Shown here piece after piece: positions 10,317 through 18,872 of a stretch of DNA of 64,000 bases. The DNA is taken from positions 1-64,000 of the forward strand of contig JAJXZW010000010.1 of the NCBI GenBank assembly GCA_021779855.1, in the 5' to 3' direction. The stretch is from Actinomycetes bacterium. Its GTDB lineage: Bacteria; Actinomycetota; Acidimicrobiia; Acidimicrobiales; RAAP-2. Under the pieces are notes generated by a model. That model made no database searches, was not told where the DNA came from, and saw only the letters and a program-made list of their open reading frames with translations. The position numbers and the translations under genes are program-made. The stretch's first letter is position 1. Each line of letters begins with the position of its first letter.

Positions 10317-10823
10317 CTACGCGCCGGATGACCCCCCGGGGGTCGTCAGGGACTCGAGGTAGTCCTCGACGTGGTCGACGTTCGCCTCGAGACCGTCGTA
10401 GCGGGTCATGTGGGCGCGTCCGGCCGTGTCGCGGAAGACCAGGCGGTTGGTCAGCCTCGTCAGTCCGTCGACCTCGGCCCGCTCCATCGTCTCCACGGCC
10501 TCGGCGTCAGGCCATCCCTCGAAGGTCCAGGTCCGGACCGTGCGGTGGAGTGGGTCGACCTCGAGGAACGTGCCGCGGAACGAGCACCCCGTGCCGTCGG
10601 TCGTGACCATGACGTGGTGGTAGGCCCCACCGACGCGGAGGTCGATCTCACAGACCGTCATCGTCTCGTCGAAGGGGGCGAAGTGGTGTCGGAGGTGCTC
10701 GGGCTAGGTGAAGACGTCGAGGACGAGCGGGATCGGCGCGTCGAAGTCCCGCGTGACCCGGACCTTGAGCTCGCTCGAGAGCTCCGCGCTCGCGCGGTGG
10801 CGTCTATGAGAGGAGGGTGTCAC
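10317..10823 (-). pseudogene. AHSA1/SRPBCC-family protein, interrupted by an in-frame TAG
   Basis: Read from GTG 10823, the frame gives LKVRVTRDFDAPIPLVLDVFT, then TAG (10704-10706), then PEHLRHHFAPFDETMTVCEIDLRVGGAYHHVM and on to GLEANVDHVEDYLESL. This is a normal AHSA1/START-like domain with one nonsense codon between the first helix and the next strand. The second part could only restart at ATG 10661. The GTG overlaps the stop of the upstream arsR remnant in GTGA, so the pair was an ArsR-AHSA1 operon, a common actinobacterial arrangement. Confidence 0.8.
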
Positions 10824-11173
10824 GACGTCTCTCCCGTTCCCTGTAGGTCGTACAGGTACGACTCGGCCCGGGCGAGCCGCTCTCGCCGCGACCTCGTAGC
10901 GGGAGAGCCAGTCGGCCAGGGTGCGCAGCCGCGCCGGCTCGAGCCGGTAGAGCCGGCGGCGACCGTCCGCGCGACAGCACACGAGCCCGGCGTCGCTCAG
11001 GGCGCGCAGGTGCTAAGACACCCGGGGCTGGGCCAGCCCGAGCTCGGCCACGATCTAGCCGACCCCTCCCCGCCGCGCAGCGCGTCGAGGACGCCGCGAC
11101 GGGTCGGGTCGGCCAGGGCCGCGAAGGCGGCGGTCGCGCTCTCTCCCTCGGCCACGTCGTCGCCATATTCCAT
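10820..11173 (-). pseudogene. ArsR-family transcriptional regulator, decayed
   Basis: Pieces of an ArsR winged helix are readable in shifting frames: MEYGDDVAEGESATAAFAAL and ADPTRRGVLDALRGGEGS from ATG 11173, then after a ~1-nt loss IVAELGLAQPRVS, a TAG where VSQHL or VSKHL is expected, HLRALSDAGLVCCRADGRRR, and after another shift ERLARAESYLYDLQGTGETS. A second TAG falls just before IVAEL. At least two frameshifts and two nonsense codons mean it is not functional. Its operator-like palindrome survives at the start. Confidence 0.8.
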
Positions 11174-11190
11174 GACAGGAATATGTCAAG
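11165..11190 (-). promoter_or_regulatory. Relic promoter/operator of the decayed arsR
   Basis: ATATTCC (11165-11171) and GGAATAT (11178-11184) form a perfect inverted repeat with a 6-nt spacer over the arsR start codon. TTGACA on the minus strand (11185-11190) is a good -35. The arrangement is typical of ArsR autoregulation. Confidence 0.5.
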
Positions 11191-11215
11191 GGAGCCGGGA
11201 CGGGGCCCGGAGACG

Positions 11216-11251
11216 ACGAGACCCGGGCGCCCCGAGGCGCCCGGGTCTCGT
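11216..11251 (-). terminator. Strong hairpin downstream of the S53 peptidase gene
   Basis: A 16-bp perfect G+C-rich stem (11216-11231 with 11236-11251) has a 4-nt loop CCGA and lies 10 nt after the peptidase stop. There is no U-tract on either side, but the stem is a likely transcription end or 3' stabiliser. It also separates the peptidase gene from the decayed arsR pair. Confidence 0.65.
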
Positions 11252-11260
11252 CGATCGCGG

Positions 11261-12661
11261 TTAGGGCAGCGTGTCGCCCGTCGTCGTGCCGGTCACCCCG
11301 AGGGAACTGATCAGGCCCGAGACGATCGGCGTGCCGAGGCCCGTCGGGCTGTCCCAGCCGGTGCCCGCGGGGAAGCCGGGCGCCGTGGCTGGGAAGTTGT
11401 TCGAGCCCACCGTGACGTCGTTGAAGTCCTGGGCGTAGGTCGACGGGTTCGACGCCAGGCCGTAGAGCACGGGGTTCATGGCCCCGAGGTCGTGGCCCGC
11501 GGCCTGGTCGAGGTCGGCCGTGATGGCGGCCCAACTCGGCGAGGCCTCACTGGTCCCCCCGAAGAAGTAGTAGCCACTGTTGGACCCGAGGAAGCCCAGG
11601 TAGATCATCGTCGCGGTGTAGACCGAGGCGTTGAACGACACGTCAGAGGTCCAACGGGCGGTCGAGCCCGTAGGAACGAAGCCATCCTGGTATGAGGGTG
11701 TTCCGAAGAGGGCCGACGGGGCCCCGCCGGTCGCGCCGAACGGGCCCGAGGAGCATCCGAACGGGCAGTTCGTGGCGTCGTTCCAGGCCGTCTCGCTGCC
11801 GTAGCCGCCGCTCGGCGACAAGAACAGATCCGTGCCGCCCGTCGAGGTGACGTTGGGGTTCGAGGCCGGGTAGGAGGCGTTCGCCGCGGCGAGGCCGCCG
11901 GTCGCGCCGCTGTCGCCCGAGGACGCGAACAGGCTCATCCCCTGGCTCACGGCCTGCTGGAAGATCTTGTTCGACTGGAGGTACTGGATGTTGTTGCCCC
12001 CGCCGGCGATGGCGCCCTCGTTCGAGCCGTAGCTCATCGTCAGGACGTCACCGAGGTGGTTGTCCACGGCGTAGGCGACGGCGTTGTTGAGCGCGTCGCC
12101 GTAGTTGGTCGGCGAGACCACGAGGTTGATCGTCGCCCCGGGCGCGAGCGCGTGCACCGTCTCGACGTCGAGGCTCGTCTCCTCGGCCCAGCCGAGCGCG
12201 TTGCCCGATCGCTTCACGCCCCCGTTGAAGTTGGGCTTGCCCTCGGGGTAGTAGACGTTCAGGTTGGCCGGGGGCAGACCGAACTCTGCGTCGTAGGTCG
12301 CGAGGTCACTCTGGATCGTGGGGCTCCCGAAGGCGTCGATGATGGCGACCGACGTGCCCGTGCCGGCGAGCTGGCCGTCGATCGTCCAGGGGATGGAGTA
12401 CGCCTGGCGGAAGATCTGGGGCGTGTAGCAGGCGAAGCCGAAGGCAGCGACGCACGCGCTGGGCGTCGGGAAGCCGGACGGGCTCGCCGACGTCGTCATC
12501 GGGATGGCTATCGGGTGCACGGTGTAGACGATGTTCGCCCCGTTGCCGCCCGAGCTGGCACCGGCCACGAGCGCCGGGGCGCCCAACGCGACGAGCACTC
12601 CGGCGACGGCGCACACGCCGAGACGCGCGAGCAGGCGGTTCGATTGATTGTGGGTTCTCAT
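11261..12661 (-). CDS. Secreted S53 (sedolisin/pseudomonalisin-type) serine-carboxyl peptidase
   Basis: The 466-residue precursor has an N-terminal basic and hydrophobic signal segment (about residues 8-35). Catalytic residues of the family are visible: E161 and D165 in WAEETSLD, oxyanion Asp D250 in SSGDSGA, and the nucleophile S371 in GGTSEASP. A late DFNDVTVGSN segment fits the calcium site. Family members work at low pH outside the cell. Only about 60 residues separate the signal from the catalytic domain, so the usual ~200-residue propeptide is missing or greatly reduced. The ATG has an AGGGGGG Shine-Dalgarno. Nothing else in the neighbourhood is proteolytic. Confidence 0.92.
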   Translation of the reverse strand: MRTHNQSNRLLARLGVCAVAGVLVALGAPALVAGASSGGNGANIVYTVHPIAIPMTTSASPSGFPTPSACVAAFGFACYTPQIFRQAYSIPWTIDGQLAGTGTSVAIIDAFGSPTIQSDLATYDAEFGLPPANLNVYYPEGKPNFNGGVKRSGNALGWAEETSLDVETVHALAPGATINLVVSPTNYGDALNNAVAYAVDNHLGDVLTMSYGSNEGAIAGGGNNIQYLQSNKIFQQAVSQGMSLFASSGDSGATGGLAAANASYPASNPNVTSTGGTDLFLSPSGGYGSETAWNDATNCPFGCSSGPFGATGGAPSALFGTPSYQDGFVPTGSTARWTSDVSFNASVYTATMIYLGFLGSNSGYYFFGGTSEASPSWAAITADLDQAAGHDLGAMNPVLYGLASNPSTYAQDFNDVTVGSNNFPATAPGFPAGTGWDSPTGLGTPIVSGLISSLGVTGTTTGDTLP

Positions 12662-12756
12662 GGATCCCCCCTTATGGTGAGTCGTGCCCTTGCGCAGGTC
12701 ACCCTAAGGCGTGTCGGGGGCGTTCGCCAGAGGAGTCCCCGACACCTTGTACAGGA

Positions 12757-13032
12757 TCAGGCGAGCTGGACCCACCCCGAGGTCACACAGAGCCCGAGCG
12801 CGCACCCACCGACGAGACCGGCGACGAGCGCGAGGGCGAGGAGCCGTCGTCCGCGGCTCGACGAGCGGCCCGAGGTCGGCCCCATGTACCACTCGGGCAG
12901 GAGGCCGAGCGGCGCGCCGAGCCAGGGGACGGCGTCGCTCGCCAGGGGCGCGTCGGGGTCGGCCGCGAGCGCGAGGGCGCTCAGCTCGTCGTCGCCGAGC
13001 CGCTCGGGTCCTAGCCGACCGGCAGGTTCCAC
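12757..13032 (-). CDS. Putative small single-span membrane protein downstream of pspAB
   Basis: A 91-residue frame starts at GTG 13032 inside the end of pspAB (22-nt overlap). It has an acidic soluble half (LGDDELSALALAADPDAPLA), then PWLGAPLGLLPEWYMGP, a basic stretch and a C-terminal transmembrane segment (RLLALALVAGLVGGCALGL). The amphipathic layout and the +1 shift relative to pspAB make it a credible fourth gene of the psp operon. I know no named family for it, and the start is uncertain. Confidence 0.5.
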   Translation of the reverse strand: MEPAGRLGPERLGDDELSALALAADPDAPLASDAVPWLGAPLGLLPEWYMGPTSGRSSSRGRRLLALALVAGLVGGCALGLCVTSGWVQLA

Positions 13033-13583
13033 AGGGCCATCCACTTGGTGAGGTCGGCCTCCATCGGGAGGTCGGCACCGACAAAGGAGCGCACGCGCAG
13101 CTCGAGCTCGTTGTCGCGCTGGGTGGGGCCGGTCGGGGCGAAGGGGTAGAAGGTGCCGGTCTTGAAGAGGTAGACGATCCTCACGGCGCCCTCGCCGGGC
13201 GGGCTCTTGGGCACGAAGCCGAAGACCGCGCACAGCAGGCGCGGCCCGAGGCCGTGCTCGACCATCGAGGAGTTCGCCGCGTGGATCTTCGTGACCAGGC
13301 TCTCGAGGTCGGGGTCCTTGATCAGGACCCACTTGAAGCCGAGGTCGTCGGTCGTGAGGCTCACGTCCTCGTCGCTCCCGAAGTCGAGCAGCTGCTTGAT
13401 GTCCTCGTCGGTGGCGAGGGTCGCCCCGCCGCTGCCTTCCTTGAAGAGCAGGCCGGCTTGACCCGAGGTGACGAGGTCGAGCTCGGTCTCGAGGGTGATC
13501 GCGGCCTGGGGCAGGGCGAAGAGGCTGTCGAGGTTGGGCGGGGCCTGCTTCGTGCGCCCGAAGAGCGTGTCGCGCAGCCCCAC
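13011..13583 (-). CDS. pspAB: PspA-associated protein PspAB
   Basis: The 190-residue protein begins MGLRDTLFGRTKQAPPNLDSLFALPQAA, the characteristic PspAB start, and continues with LLFKEGSGG, LGFKWVLIKD and FGFVPK. PspAB is a partner of PspA in actinobacteria and archaea, of unsettled mechanism. The GTG shares one base with the htpX stop (TAGTG). The frame is open further upstream but there it is only the antiphase of htpX. Confidence 0.85.
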   Translation of the reverse strand: MGLRDTLFGRTKQAPPNLDSLFALPQAAITLETELDLVTSGQAGLLFKEGSGGATLATDEDIKQLLDFGSDEDVSLTTDDLGFKWVLIKDPDLESLVTKIHAANSSMVEHGLGPRLLCAVFGFVPKSPPGEGAVRIVYLFKTGTFYPFAPTGPTQRDNELELRVRSFVGADLPMEADLTKWMALWNLPVG

Positions 13584-14488
13584 TAGCCGTTGAGCTCCTT
13601 CTCGAGCTTGGCCAGCTGGTCGAGGCGCCGCTCCAGGGAGGGGTGCGTGGAGAAGATCGTCGCGGCGGTGTTGCCCGAGAGCGCCGGGGCGAAGAAGAAC
13701 TGGTTCATGCTCTCGGCGCGTCGCAGGTCGGTCCGGGGGATCTTCGCCATGTCGCCGGTCACGTGCACCAGGGCGCTCGCGAGCACGCTCGGCTTGCCGA
13801 TCAGGATCGCCCCCGAGCGGTCGGCGGCGAGCTCGCGGTAGCGCGAGAGGGCCATGGTGAGCAAGAAGGCGATGGCGTAGATCACGACCGAGATGAGCAT
13901 CGTGGCGAGCTCGAGCAGGACGATGTTGTTCTGGTTGCGCCCACGGCCGCCCCCGCTGAGCATCGCGCCCCACATCGCCATGCGGCTCACCAGGCCCGCC
14001 AGCATGCCCACGCCCGAGGCGACCGTCATCACCGCGACGTCGCGGTGGGCGACGTGGGAGAGCTCGTGGGCGAGCACGGCCTCGAGCTCCTCGTCGTTCA
14101 GCCGGTGCATGAGCCCGCGGGTGGCGCAGATGACCGCGTGGTTGGGGTTGCGCCCGGTCGCGAAGGCGTTGGGGATGTCGAGCTCCGAGACGCCCACGCG
14201 CGGCTTGGTCATGTTGGCCATTAGGCAGAGCCGGTCGACGATCTCGTGTAGGCGCGGCTCCTGCTGGGGCGTGACCTCGTGGGCCTGCATCGAGAACATC
14301 GCGATCTTGTCGCTGAAGTAGTACTGGGCGAAGAGCAGGGCCGCCGCGATGACGATGACCGTCACGTAGGAGACGCCCAGGGCCAGCAGGACCGTCACGA
14401 TGACGCCGTAGAGGACGACGAGCGCGAGGCCCGTCACGAACATCCGGACGTTCAGCCCGTGGTTGGACTCGATCTTGGAGGCCGCCAC
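13583..14488 (-). CDS. htpX: Membrane zinc metalloprotease HtpX
   Basis: The 301-residue M48 peptidase has two N-terminal membrane segments (about residues 16-55), the zinc motif HELSH at 141-145, further hydrophobic segments around 155-215 and a YRELAADRSGA segment bearing the third ligand. It degrades damaged membrane proteins. It starts at GTG 2 nt after the pspA stop, so membrane-stress sensing (PspA) and membrane proteolysis are encoded together. Confidence 0.94.
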   Translation of the reverse strand: MAASKIESNHGLNVRMFVTGLALVVLYGVIVTVLLALGVSYVTVIVIAAALLFAQYYFSDKIAMFSMQAHEVTPQQEPRLHEIVDRLCLMANMTKPRVGVSELDIPNAFATGRNPNHAVICATRGLMHRLNDEELEAVLAHELSHVAHRDVAVMTVASGVGMLAGLVSRMAMWGAMLSGGGRGRNQNNIVLLELATMLISVVIYAIAFLLTMALSRYRELAADRSGAILIGKPSVLASALVHVTGDMAKIPRTDLRRAESMNQFFFAPALSGNTAATIFSTHPSLERRLDQLAKLEKELNG

Positions 14489-14490
14489 GG

Positions 14491-15255
14491 CTAGTGGGAC
14501 TCCGGGCCGGACTCGTCGGCGGGTGTCGCGCCGGCGGCGAGCGCGCCCGCGTCGTCGCCCGAGGCCAGCTGGGACTTGAGGGCGGCCAGCTGGGCGTCGA
14601 CGCTCGAGGTGGCCGAGGCCTTGTCGAGCTGGGCCTGGATGTCGTCGGCCGGCCCCGTGAGGTCCGTGAGGGCGCCCGAGGCCAGCAGCTCGTCGAGGGC
14701 GCCGCTACGCGCCTGCATCTCGGAGACCTTGTCCTGGGCTCGCTGGAGCGCCGCCCCGGCGTCGTTCATCGAGGTGGAGATGCCCGTGACGGCCTCGTTG
14801 ACGTGGGTCGACGCCTCGGCGGCGGTGTAGGTCGCCTTGATCGTCTCCTTGCGGGTGCGGAAGGCCTCGATCTCGCTCTGGAGCTTGGTCGCGGTGTCCT
14901 CGAGCTTCTGCTCCTGCTCGACGACCGACGCGTGCTGGGTGTCGAGGTCCTTCAGCTGGGCGGCGATCCCCTCGCGGCGGGTGAGGGCCTCGCGCGCCAG
15001 GGGCTCGTTGCCCTGGGCGAGGGCGGCCTTGGCCTGCTCGGCCAGCTTGTCGCCCTGGGCCTTCAGCTGCTCGGCCTGGATCTCGATGCGCTTGCGCGCG
15101 GTGGCGACGTCGGCCACGGCCCGCTTGACCTTGGTCAGGTTGTCGAGCTGCTGCTCGTAGGCGAGGTCGAGGGTCTGGCGGGGGTCCTCGGCCTTGTCGA
15201 GCGCGGCGTTGGCCTTGGCCTGGAAGATCGTCTGCACCCGCTTCATGATGCCCAT
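14491..15255 (-). CDS. pspA: Phage shock protein A / IM30 family
   Basis: The 254-residue protein begins MGIMKRVQTIFQAKANAALDKAEDP and is a long coiled coil of helices rich in Gln, Ala, Lys and Glu, as in PspA/Vipp1, which assemble on stressed membranes. A C-terminal ~50-residue tail rich in Ala, Asp and Gly replaces the compact end of E. coli PspA. A strong AAGGAGG (minus strand, 15260-15266) precedes ATG 15255, and TATTCT (15280-15285) is a possible -10. It is the first gene of the pspA-htpX-pspAB operon. Confidence 0.93.
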   Translation of the reverse strand: MGIMKRVQTIFQAKANAALDKAEDPRQTLDLAYEQQLDNLTKVKRAVADVATARKRIEIQAEQLKAQGDKLAEQAKAALAQGNEPLAREALTRREGIAAQLKDLDTQHASVVEQEQKLEDTATKLQSEIEAFRTRKETIKATYTAAEASTHVNEAVTGISTSMNDAGAALQRAQDKVSEMQARSGALDELLASGALTDLTGPADDIQAQLDKASATSSVDAQLAALKSQLASGDDAGALAAGATPADESGPESH

Positions 15256-15259
15256 GGGC

Positions 15260-15285
15260 CCTCCTTGGCGTACTCGGCCAGAATA
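15260..15285 (-). promoter_or_regulatory. pspA promoter -10 and ribosome binding site
   Basis: On the minus strand TATTCT (15280-15285) is followed by AAGGAGG (15260-15266) and the ATG at 15255. Unlike many neighbours this gene has a leader with a canonical Shine-Dalgarno, consistent with strong, inducible expression. Confidence 0.45.
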
Positions 15286-15329
15286 GGGGCCCGGACCCCG
15301 TCCCCGGGCCCTCCCGGGGGCGCCGAGCC

Positions 15330-15818
15330 CTAAGACCTGGATAAGCCCGTGTCCTGGGCGCGCGCCTCGCGCGCCAGGGCCTCGCGGTGCTCGTCGAGCC
15401 GGGCGGCCAGGTCCTCGTCGCCGACGGCCAGGATCCGCACCGCCAGCAGGGCGGCGTTCGGCGCGCCGTTCACCGCGACCGTCGCCACGGGCACGCCGCG
15501 GGGCATCTGGACGATCGAGAGCAGGGAGTCGAGCCCGTCGAGTCGCGCGAGGGCGACCGGGACGCCGATCACGGGCAGCGAGGTCATCGAGGCGAGCATG
15601 CCCGGCAGGTGGGCGGCCCCCCCGGCCCCGGCGATGATGACCCGCAGGCCGCGGGACCGGGCCGAGCGGGCGTAGTCGAGCATGGCCTCGGGGGTGCGGT
15701 GGGCCGAGACGACGCGGGTCTCGCAGGCCACGGCGAAGCCCTCGAGGACCTCGGCCGCACCGGCCATCACCTCGGCGTCGCTCGAGGAGCCCATGACGAT
15801 CCCGACGACGGCGCTCAC
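15330..15818 (-). CDS. purE: 5-(carboxyamino)imidazole ribonucleotide mutase
   Basis: The 162-residue class I PurE converts N5-CAIR to CAIR in purine synthesis. Signatures are [57 protein letters not shown] and [16 protein letters not shown]. The GTG start overlaps the purK stop in GTGA, matching the two-step PurK then PurE pathway. Confidence 0.96.
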   Translation of the reverse strand: MSAVVGIVMGSSSDAEVMAGAAEVLEGFAVACETRVVSAHRTPEAMLDYARSARSRGLRVIIAGAGGAAHLPGMLASMTSLPVIGVPVALARLDGLDSLLSIVQMPRGVPVATVAVNGAPNAALLAVRILAVGDEDLAARLDEHREALAREARAQDTGLSRS

Positions 15819-16960
15819 GGCCAGGAGACCTCCTCGGTCGGCGCGCCGAGGAGGCGCGCGCTCTCCCATGCTCTCACGCGGGTCTCGTCGGGGTCGGCAC
15901 CGAGGGCGGTGACGTGGCCGAGCTTGCGCCCGGGGCGCCAGGCCTTGTGGTAGTCGTGGACGACGACGCCCTCGACCGCGGGCGCGGGCGCGGGCGGGCT
16001 CGCCCCCCCGACCAGGTTGACCATGACGGCGCACGCCGTGGTGACGCCGACCGTCGCGAGGGGCAGCCCGGCGACGGCGCGCAGGTGCTGGGCGAACTGG
16101 TCGGCCGTCGTCCCCTCGATCGTCCAGTGAGCGGTGTTGTGCGGGCGCAGGGCGACCTCGTTCACGACGAGTCCGCCCGCGGTGACGAAGAGCTCGATGG
16201 CGAGCACGCCGACCGGCCCCACGACCTCGGCGACCCGGGTCGCCAGCGCCGTCGCCTCAGCCAGCCGGTCGGGGCCGACGCGGCTGGGGTAGCGGGTCTC
16301 GACGCACACGCCGTCGGCCTGGCGGGTGTCGACGAGGGGGTAGGGCGCGAGGGTCCCGTCGAGGGAGCGGGTGAGCACGAGCGCCGCCTCCCCGAGCAGG
16401 TCCAGGCGCTCCTCGACGAGGACCTCGCCCCCACGGGCCCACGCGAGGACGGTGGCGCGGGCCTCGTCGCGCCCCTCGGGGAAGGCGACGCCGCGCCCGT
16501 CGTAGCCGCCGCGGGCGCGCTTTAGGACGACGGGTCCGGAGAACACGTCGAGCGCCCGGTCGGGGCCGTCGCCGGCCCCCACGACCGCGAAGCGGGGCAC
16601 CGGCAGGCCGGCCGCGGCGAGGGCGCGGCGCTGGTGGGCCTTGTCCACGGCGAAGAGGAGGGCCGACGGGCCGGGGCGCACGGCCACGCCCTCGGCGGCG
16701 AGGCGAGCGAGCGCGTCGAGGTCGACCAGTTCGTGGTCGAAGGTCAGCACGTCACAGCGCGCGGCGAGCGCGCGCAGGGCCGGCTCCTCGAAACCCGTGC
16801 CGTAGAGGACCTCGTCGGCGAGCGCGACGGCGGGGTCCTCGGGCGAGGCGGCGAGCACCGCGAGGCGCACGCCGGCCGCGGCCTTCGCCTCGCCCATCAT
16901 GAGGGCGAGCTGGCCGGCGCCCACCACGCCCACGGTCAGGTCGCGTCGGGCCCCGGGCAC
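15815..16960 (-). CDS. purK: 5-(carboxyamino)imidazole ribonucleotide synthase
   Basis: The 381-residue ATP-grasp enzyme uses ATP and bicarbonate to carboxylate [16 protein letters not shown] is the N-terminal motif, followed by [40 protein letters not shown] and the late [18 protein letters not shown] segment. On the minus strand TAGCCT (16967-16972) ends exactly 6 nt before GTG 16960, so the gene is probably leaderless and heads purK-purE. Confidence 0.95.
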   Translation of the reverse strand: MPGARRDLTVGVVGAGQLALMMGEAKAAAGVRLAVLAASPEDPAVALADEVLYGTGFEEPALRALAARCDVLTFDHELVDLDALARLAAEGVAVRPGPSALLFAVDKAHQRRALAAAGLPVPRFAVVGAGDGPDRALDVFSGPVVLKRARGGYDGRGVAFPEGRDEARATVLAWARGGEVLVEERLDLLGEAALVLTRSLDGTLAPYPLVDTRQADGVCVETRYPSRVGPDRLAEATALATRVAEVVGPVGVLAIELFVTAGGLVVNEVALRPHNTAHWTIEGTTADQFAQHLRAVAGLPLATVGVTTACAVMVNLVGGASPPAPAPAVEGVVVHDYHKAWRPGRKLGHVTALGADPDETRVRAWESARLLGAPTEEVSWP

Positions 16961-17029
16961 GAGTGGAGGCTAGCGGCCGCCCCGGCGCGGCCCGGGGCCC
17001 GGGGGGTGGACCGGTACACTGACCGGGCC

Positions 17030-17395
17030 ATGTCGATCGCCGCGTCCCTGCTCTCCATCGCGCTCTTCATCGCCTTCGCGACGACCGGCCTGCAGAAGGT
17101 CGTCTTCAACCCGGTGTCCTCGCGCGCGGCCGAGCACCTCGGCTACGCCAAGCGCACCTACCAGCGTGTCGGGGCGGTCGAGGTGGTGGGGGCGCTCGCC
17201 CTGATGGTCGGGCTGGCCGCGCGCCGCTCGGCGCCGCTCGGCCTCGTGAACGAGGTCGGCGCGGGGGTGCTGGTGGTGCTCGCGGGCACGCTCGTCGTCC
17301 TCCAGCGCCGCCACGGCGAGCGCCTCGCCCAGTACGCGCCGAACCTGGTGCTGGGCGTGATGGCCCTCGCGGCCCTCCTCACCCGCGCCCTCTAG
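17030..17395 (+). CDS. DoxX-like integral membrane protein
   Basis: The 121-residue protein has four hydrophobic segments: SIAASLLSIALFIAFATTGL, VGAVEVVGALALMVGLAA, NEVGAGVLVVLAGTLVVL and NLVLGVMALAALL. That is the DoxX/DoxD topology. DoxX proteins take part in oxidoreductive or quinone-related membrane processes; the substrate is unknown here. TACACT (17015-17020) lies 9 nt before ATG 17030. It is divergent from purK. Confidence 0.75.
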   Translation: MSIAASLLSIALFIAFATTGLQKVVFNPVSSRAAEHLGYAKRTYQRVGAVEVVGALALMVGLAARRSAPLGLVNEVGAGVLVVLAGTLVVLQRRHGERLAQYAPNLVLGVMALAALLTRAL

Positions 17396-17404
17396 GGCGA
17401 CGCC

Positions 17405-18001
17405 CTAGAGGGGCACCGTGGTGTGCTTGAACTCGTTGAGCGACGGGCGCTGGCGCATCAGCGCGAGCAGGGTGTCGAGGAGTTCGACCGAGGCCGAAGG
17501 GTCGTCGCCGGGCGGGTCCATGTAGCGCACGAAGGTCGCGTCGCCCTCGAGGACGAAGGTGGGGACTCCGAAGGCCTGGTAGCCCTCGAACTCCTGGTGG
17601 GCGGCACCGATCACCTTGTGGGGCCGGCGCGAGTCGACGTCGTCGAAGACGGCCGCGACCTCCACCCCGAGGGGGGCGAGGACGGCCCCGACCTCCTCGC
17701 GGGTCACCAGGCGCACGCCGCGCTCGTGGCGGGCGCGGAAGAGGGCCGCGTGGGCGTCGAGGAAGCGCTCGGGCTGCAGGTCGCGCACCGCGACCGAGGC
17801 CGCGAGGGCCAGCAGGTCGCCGTCGCGGGCCGGGTCCTCCCAGACGTCGGGCGCGCCCTCGGGGCGGTGGCCCTGGCTGAGCGACCAGGGCACGAAGGTC
17901 ACCTCGTGGGCGGCGCCCGCGCGCAGCGCCTCGACCACGTGCAGGTGGATGTTCTTAGCGAAGGGACAGCGGTAGTCGTAGGAGAGGGAGAAGGCGCTCA
18001 C
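17405..18001 (-). CDS. DsbA-family thioredoxin-fold oxidoreductase
   Basis: The 198-residue protein has the DsbA/FrnE layout: LSYDYRCPFAKNIH near the N-terminus, a helical insertion, and cis-Pro FGVPTFV at about residues 145-150. The active site is CPFA rather than CxxC, so only one Cys remains at the catalytic position. That fits a monothiol, glutathione- or mycothiol-transferase-like chemistry rather than dithiol exchange. TAGGCT on the minus strand (18008-18013) ends 6 nt before GTG 18001, implying a leaderless transcript. Confidence 0.82.
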   Translation of the reverse strand: MSAFSLSYDYRCPFAKNIHLHVVEALRAGAAHEVTFVPWSLSQGHRPEGAPDVWEDPARDGDLLALAASVAVRDLQPERFLDAHAALFRARHERGVRLVTREEVGAVLAPLGVEVAAVFDDVDSRRPHKVIGAAHQEFEGYQAFGVPTFVLEGDATFVRYMDPPGDDPSASVELLDTLLALMRQRPSLNEFKHTTVPL

Positions 18002-18024
18002 GGGTCGAGCCTACGGGGCTCGGC

Positions 18025-18810
18025 TCAGACCGGGACCGGGACCCCGCTCGCTCGGCAGACGTCGCGGAAGGCGCAGAACCGGCAGGCCCTGACCGACGGG
18101 GTGGCGGGGAAGGACCCCGCGTCGTAGTAGCCGCGCACCCGCCGCCACACGGTGGCGGCGGCCCGGCGCCGCGCGCGTACCACGGCCTCGGTCACCGGGC
18201 GCTCGAGCTCGCGTCCGGCGCCCACGTAGAGCAGGCGGATCGACCGGGGCCGCTCACCGAGGCTCGCCTCGCACAGCGCGGCGTAGAGCTCGGCGTTGGC
18301 GAAGGTGTGGAGGTCGAAGCGCCGGTCGGGGACCTTGCCGGTCTTGTAGTCGACGATCGTGAGACCCTCCCCGTCGCGGTCGAGTCGGTCGAGGATGCCG
18401 AGCAGCGGCGTCCCGTCGACCTCGGCGCTCAGGCGCAGCTCCACGCCCTCGGCGGCGACCGCGCTCGGATCCTCCATCGTGAAGTACGTGTCGAGGGCCG
18501 CGGCGACCTCGGAGCGAAGACGGGCCTCCAACGCGTCGTCGCAGCCGATGTCGGCGCGCACCTCCTCGGTCAGGACGCCGGCCGTGGCCTCCTCCAGCCG
18601 GGCCCGCGCCGACGCGGGCGAGCGCGCGGGGCCCTCGAGGGCGAAGAGGGCCTCGAGCACGGCGTGCACGGCCCGGCCCTTGGTGGTCGCGTAGGTGGCC
18701 GGCTGGTGACGGCGTTCGATCGCCGCGTACTGGTAGCGCCGCGGGCACGACTGGAAGTCGGCCAGCCGCGACGGTGAGAGCGCGGCGGGCAGTGGATGGT
18801 CGAGGGCCAC
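18025..18810 (-). CDS. RecB-family PD-(D/E)XK exonuclease with a 4Cys (Fe-S type) pattern
   Basis: The 261-residue protein begins with SPSRLADFQSCPRRYQYAAI and has GRAVHAVLEALF, the nuclease core GILDRLDRDGEGLTIVDYKTG, and a C-terminal CRFCAFRDVC. One Cys near residue 22 and three at the end match the AddB/Cas4-like iron-sulfur nuclease pattern. It stands alone, as in other actinobacteria, with no helicase or cas genes near it. TAACCT on the minus strand (18817-18822) ends 6 nt before the GTG start. Confidence 0.9.
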   Translation of the reverse strand: MALDHPLPAALSPSRLADFQSCPRRYQYAAIERRHQPATYATTKGRAVHAVLEALFALEGPARSPASARARLEEATAGVLTEEVRADIGCDDALEARLRSEVAAALDTYFTMEDPSAVAAEGVELRLSAEVDGTPLLGILDRLDRDGEGLTIVDYKTGKVPDRRFDLHTFANAELYAALCEASLGERPRSIRLLYVGAGRELERPVTEAVVRARRRAAATVWRRVRGYYDAGSFPATPSVRACRFCAFRDVCRASGVPVPV

Positions 18811-18872
18811 CGCGCAAGGTTACGGCGGCGTTGTCACGCCGGGTGGGGTGGCGGCCCGGTCACAATGGTGGG

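Noticed and set aside
10317-11173. TAG recoding (amber suppression) to explain the arsR/AHSA1 stops
   Set aside because: Many intact genes here end in TAG (ffh, nfo, fumC, DUF2469) and the region also has frameshifts.
18025-18810. Cas4 or CRISPR-associated nuclease
   Set aside because: The Cys pattern and PD-(D/E)XK core are similar, but no cas genes or array are near, and stand-alone RecB-like nucleases are common in actinobacteria.
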